Positions 14,063 to 17,041 of a DNA stretch of 17,041 bases are shown piece by piece. A program made the position numbers and the translations under genes. Every line of letters starts with the position of its first letter. Position 1 is the first letter of the stretch. The notes beneath the pieces are model-generated. The model was given only the letters and a program-made list of their open reading frames with translations. It was not told the origin of the DNA and did no database searches. This DNA is from Pseudomonadota bacterium (GTDB lineage Bacteria; Pseudomonadota; Gammaproteobacteria; Burkholderiales; Thiobacillaceae). The DNA is taken from the NCBI GenBank assembly GCA_021821425.1, contig JAKACL010000022.1, positions 1-17,041 on the forward strand, written 5' to 3'.

Positions 14063-14346
14063 GCCGCCTCAACGTGGTCCTGGCGCTGATGCTGGTGGTG
14101 TGCGCGCTTGCGGTGATCCAGTCGCAGCATCGCGCACGGACGTATTTTGTTGAACTGGAACGCCTGAAAAAAGAGGCGCGCGTATTGGACGAGCAGTGGG
14201 GGCAGTTGCAGCTGGAGCAAGGTACCTGGGCCAATCCGGCGCGGGTCGACGCGCTCGCGCGCACCCGCCTGGGACTGGTGCCGCCGCCGCCTGAACGCAT
14301 TCATCTCGAAACCGGTGGGGCCGATAAGCCGGTGAGCGCGCCATGA
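14059..14346 (+). CDS. ftsL: Cell division protein FtsL
   Basis: FtsL is a bitopic inner-membrane protein that forms a complex with FtsB and FtsQ and activates FtsWI at the septum. The 95-aa protein has a short cytoplasmic tail, one transmembrane helix (about 5-21, NVVLALMLVVCALAVIQ) and a periplasmic coiled coil (about 25-60, SQHRARTYFVELERLKKEA). It ends with the typical region ARTRLGLVPPPPERIH. The GTG at 14059 is supported by GATGAGG seven bases upstream and by the position of the membrane helix. Its stop overlaps ftsI (ATGA). Confidence 0.92.
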   Translation: MSRLNVVLALMLVVCALAVIQSQHRARTYFVELERLKKEARVLDEQWGQLQLEQGTWANPARVDALARTRLGLVPPPPERIHLETGGADKPVSAP

Positions 14347-16073
14347 ACTACCATTCGCGCAAACTGCTCAAGCTCAACCTTGCGCCCTGGCGCATGGCAG
14401 CCGTGGGCAGCCTGCTGCTGGTCGGACTGACGGCGGTGGCGGCACGCGCCTTTTATCTGCAGGGTCTTAACACCGATTATCTGCAGGGCAAGGGCGATGC
14501 GGTGTCCAACCGCAATCTGACCCTGCCTGCGCACCGTGGCCAGATTACCGACCGCAACGGGCAGTTGCTGGCGATCAGCACGCCGGTCGAGTCCTTGTGG
14601 GCGCGTCCCGACGAACTCAATCTGAGCGCCGAGCAACAGGCCCATCTGGCCCGTGTGCTGGGAATCAAGCCGCAGGCGCTGGAAAAAAAGCTGGCGCGCA
14701 AGACGCGCGGCGAATTCAGCGTGCGGCGTCCGGTGACGCCGGAACAGGCGGCGCGGATTACCGCGATGGGGGCGCCCGGCCTGCACCTGCGGCGAGAGTT
14801 CCGCCGCTACTACCCGGCGGGCGAAGTGGCCGCGCATGTGGTGGGCTTCACCAATGTCGACGATCTGGGCCAGGAAGGCGTCGAACGCGCCTACCAGGAG
14901 TGGCTGGCGGGCCGCGAAGGCCGCCGCCAGATTCTGCGCGACCGGCGCGGCAATACCATTCGCGACCTCGCGCCGATCAAGACCGCGCAGATGGGCGGCA
15001 ACCTCACGCTCGCGCTCGACCTCAAAATCCAGTATCTGGCCCACCGCGAGCTGGCGGCGGCCATCGCCAGGAACAAGGCCAAGGGCGGCAGCGTGGTGGT
15101 ACTCGACGCCAAGACCGGCGAGATCCTCGCGCTCGCCAACCAGCCGATCTTCAACCCGAACAACCGTCGCAACTACAAGCCGGGGCCGATGCGCAACCGC
15201 GCGGTGATCGACACCTTCGAACCGGGCTCCACGGTCAAGCCCTTTGTCGCGGCCGCGGTGCTCGAGCGGGGTCTCTACAAACCCGGCAGCGTGATCGATA
15301 CGCCGGAAACCTGGCGCGTCGGCGCCAAGCTGGTGCGCGACGTGCATCCGCATCCGCAGATGACGGTCAGCGAGATCATCCAGAAATCGAGCAACGTCGG
15401 CGCGGTGAAGCTGGCGATGTCGCTCACCCCGCAACAATACTGGGAAGTGCTGCACCGCTCCGGTTTTGGTGAGCTGCCGGGCTCGGGCTTCCCCGGCGAG
15501 ACGGCCGGCCGCCTGCGCAATGCCGACACCTGGAAGCCGGTCGAGCACGCCACCATGGCCTACGGTTATGGCCTGTCGGTCAGCCTGTTGCAGCTGACAC
15601 GCGCCTATATGGCATTTGCCAACGACGGCGAAGTGATGCCCTTGTCCTTCCTCAAGCGCGAGCCGCAGGAAATCCTGGGCGTGCGCGTGTTTTCGCCCGG
15701 TGTGGCGCGCGAGGTGCGCGCGATGATGGAAACGGTGACGCAGGACGGCGGCACCGGCATGCGCACCCGGGTGCCGGGCTACCGCGTGGCCGGCAAGACC
15801 GGCACCGCGCACAAGCTGGTCGACGGCCGCTATGCGCCCGACCGCTACCTGTCGTCTTTCGTCGGCATGGCGCCGGCATCCAATCCCCGTCTGATCATCG
15901 GGGTGGTGATCGACGAGCCGTCCGGCGGTGTGTATTACGGCGGCAGCGTCGCGGGGCCGGTGTTCGCCGAGGTGATGGCGGCCAGCCTGCGCCAGTTGGC
16001 GCTGCCGCCCGATGCGCCGGAGAGCGCGACGCATATCACGCAGCATCCGCTGCGCACGGCGGGAGGCGCGTGA
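14343..16073 (+). CDS. ftsI: Septal peptidoglycan transpeptidase FtsI (PBP3)
   Basis: FtsI is the class B penicillin-binding protein that cross-links septal peptidoglycan together with FtsW. In its 576 aa, an N-terminal membrane anchor (about 18-38) is followed by the PBP dimerisation domain with RGQITDRNGQLLA (65-77) and RRYYPAGEVAAHVVG. The transpeptidase domain has STVK with S296 and K299, SSN at 349-351 and KTG at 485-487, so all catalytic motifs are intact. Length is close to E. coli FtsI (588). It starts by overlapping ftsL and ends by overlapping murE (TGATG). A 610-codon antisense frame covers the gene but is a composition artefact. Confidence 0.96.
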   Translation: MNYHSRKLLKLNLAPWRMAAVGSLLLVGLTAVAARAFYLQGLNTDYLQGKGDAVSNRNLTLPAHRGQITDRNGQLLAISTPVESLWARPDELNLSAEQQAHLARVLGIKPQALEKKLARKTRGEFSVRRPVTPEQAARITAMGAPGLHLRREFRRYYPAGEVAAHVVGFTNVDDLGQEGVERAYQEWLAGREGRRQILRDRRGNTIRDLAPIKTAQMGGNLTLALDLKIQYLAHRELAAAIARNKAKGGSVVVLDAKTGEILALANQPIFNPNNRRNYKPGPMRNRAVIDTFEPGSTVKPFVAAAVLERGLYKPGSVIDTPETWRVGAKLVRDVHPHPQMTVSEIIQKSSNVGAVKLAMSLTPQQYWEVLHRSGFGELPGSGFPGETAGRLRNADTWKPVEHATMAYGYGLSVSLLQLTRAYMAFANDGEVMPLSFLKREPQEILGVRVFSPGVAREVRAMMETVTQDGGTGMRTRVPGYRVAGKTGTAHKLVDGRYAPDRYLSSFVGMAPASNPRLIIGVVIDEPSGGVYYGGSVAGPVFAEVMAASLRQLALPPDAPESATHITQHPLRTAGGA

Positions 16074-17041
16074 TGGCGAGCCCGCTGGTGCAGCCCGATT
16101 TCGGCGTGGCCGGTATCCGCGAGTCGGTGCCACATATCCTGGCGCGCCTCGGCATCCCGGTGACCGAACTCGTCGGCGACAGCCGCAAAGCCGCTCCCGG
16201 CAACGTGTTTGTCGCCTGCCCTGGCGAGGCGCGCGATGGCCGCGATTTCATCCCGCAGGCGGTGGCGCAGCGCGTCGACGGGGTGCTGTGGGAGGCCGAT
16301 CACTACCAATGGGATCCCGCGCTCGACGTGCCCAATGTCGGCGTTGCCGGCCTGCGGGCGCGCATCGGCGAAATCGCCGCGCACGTCTACGGCGAGCCCT
16401 CGCGCGCGCTCCATATGGTGGGCATTACCGGCACCAACGGCAAGACTTCGGTGGCGCACTGGATCGCCCAGACCTTGTCGCAGCTGAATCAGAAAACCGC
16501 CATCATCGGCACAGTCGGCAACGGCTTCCCCTCCGTGGGAGACGCCCCCGGCGCGCTCACGCCCGCGCTCAATACCACGCCGGACGCCATCGAACTGCAG
16601 CAGCGCCTGGCGCATTACCGGCAACAGGGCGCCGTCGCGTGTGCGATGGAAGTGTCCTCGCACGGCCTCGCCCAGGGGCGCGTCAACGGCACGACATTCA
16701 AGATTGCGGTGCTGACCAATCTGTCGCGCGACCACCTCGATTACCACGGCGACATGGAACGCTACGCCGAGGCCAAGGCACGCCTGTTCACCTGGCCGGG
16801 ACTGGAGTGGGCGGTGCTGAACGTCGACGATGCCTTCGGCCAGCAGCTGGAAGGGGAGACGCGTCCGGCCCGCGTGGCCGGTTACGGCTTCCGGCGCGGC
16901 GCCGTGATCGGCGAGAAACTGCAGCTGTCGCAGGCGGGCCTGCATCTCGCGGTGCGCACCGATTGGGGCAATGCCGAGCTCGACGTGCCCCTGTTGGGCC
17001 GCTTCAACGCCGCCAACCTGCTGGCCGTGCTCACCACCCTG
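16073..17041 (+). CDS. murE: UDP-MurNAc-tripeptide synthetase MurE (3' partial)
   Basis: MurE adds the third residue, meso-diaminopimelate in Gram-negative bacteria, to UDP-MurNAc-L-Ala-D-Glu in the cytoplasm. The window holds the first 323 codons. The N-terminal domain has GDSRKAAPGNVFVACPGEARDG in part, then the ATP-binding loop GITGTNGKTS (117-126), LNTTPDAIEL, MEVSSHGLAQGRV and LTNLSRDHLDYHGDM. The sequence YAEAKARLF holds the lysine that is carbamylated in Mur ligases. The motif that decides between DAP and lysine lies past the window end, so DAP is assumed from the organism type. The start overlaps ftsI, with GGGAGG six bases upstream of the ATG. Confidence 0.95.
   Translation, partial: MASPLVQPDFGVAGIRESVPHILARLGIPVTELVGDSRKAAPGNVFVACPGEARDGRDFIPQAVAQRVDGVLWEADHYQWDPALDVPNVGVAGLRARIGEIAAHVYGEPSRALHMVGITGTNGKTSVAHWIAQTLSQLNQKTAIIGTVGNGFPSVGDAPGALTPALNTTPDAIELQQRLAHYRQQGAVACAMEVSSHGLAQGRVNGTTFKIAVLTNLSRDHLDYHGDMERYAEAKARLFTWPGLEWAVLNVDDAFGQQLEGETRPARVAGYGFRRGAVIGEKLQLSQAGLHLAVRTDWGNAELDVPLLGRFNAANLLAVLTTL

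Noticed and set aside
12795..14300. 501-codon antisense frame across mraZ, rsmH and ftsL
   Set aside because: It covers the conserved dcw genes on the other strand and is a product of base composition.
14301..16133. 610-codon antisense frame across ftsI
   Set aside because: It mirrors the GC-rich third-codon pattern of ftsI, its product is His/Arg/Ala-rich without domain motifs, and ftsI is certain.

Overview
The window is about 17 kb of GC-rich chromosomal DNA with dense, tightly packed genes and no sign of mobile elements, CRISPR arrays or tRNA genes. Gene content and the form of the RNase P RNA point to a betaproteobacterium. A Nitrosomonadales/Thiobacillus-like lineage is a guess; the class-level call is firmer. 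Both ends cut through genes: a sugar-nucleotide epimerase at the left and murE at the right.

Left part (1-4388, + strand): the 3' end of a WbpP/TviC-type UDP-GlcNAc 4-epimerase, an HDOD-GAF signalling protein, the penicillin-binding protein DacB (PBP4), and a 72-aa membrane protein with a CxxC tail that overlaps dacB by four bases. A convergent gap with two hairpins follows.

Middle left (4436-9406, - strand): a glycine-zipper surface protein with its own leader, then, in reverse order of transcription, EAL-HDOD, ubiD, a dolP-like BON lipoprotein, diaA and yraN. The last five look like one operon (yraN-diaA-dolP-ubiD-EAL/HDOD). It is transcribed away from rsmI with only 16 bases between the two start codons.

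Middle right (9423-11912): rsmI and pyrC are coupled on the + strand and meet a convergent DUF1269-like membrane protein gene, with a terminator hairpin between them.

Right part (11992-17041, + strand): rnpB, a very compact RNase P RNA gene lacking P13/P14 and with a minimal P12. Then comes an AT-rich spacer holding a possible three-way-junction RNA fold, a perfect DnaA box and a strong terminator. The division and cell wall (dcw) cluster starts with a near-consensus promoter and a four-repeat MraZ operator, followed by mraZ, rsmH, a 37-codon bridging ORF, ftsL, ftsI and murE. All dcw junctions overlap (ATGA, TGATG or GTGA), which implies translational coupling.

Functionally the window is mostly envelope biogenesis and division (DacB, DolP, FtsL, FtsI, MurE, MraZ) plus the two enzymes that modify 16S rRNA C1402 (RsmI and RsmH). 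Pyrimidine and ubiquinone synthesis and two HDOD signalling proteins make up the rest. The order dolP-diaA-yraN / rsmI-rnpB-mraZ resembles the Pseudomonas arrangement, with lpoA absent and pyrC plus the DUF1269-like gene lying between rsmI and rnpB. I see no large novel system. The points most worth a second look are the bridging ORF between rsmH and ftsL, the structured AT-rich spacer with the DnaA box, the compact rnpB, and several starts that look leaderless.
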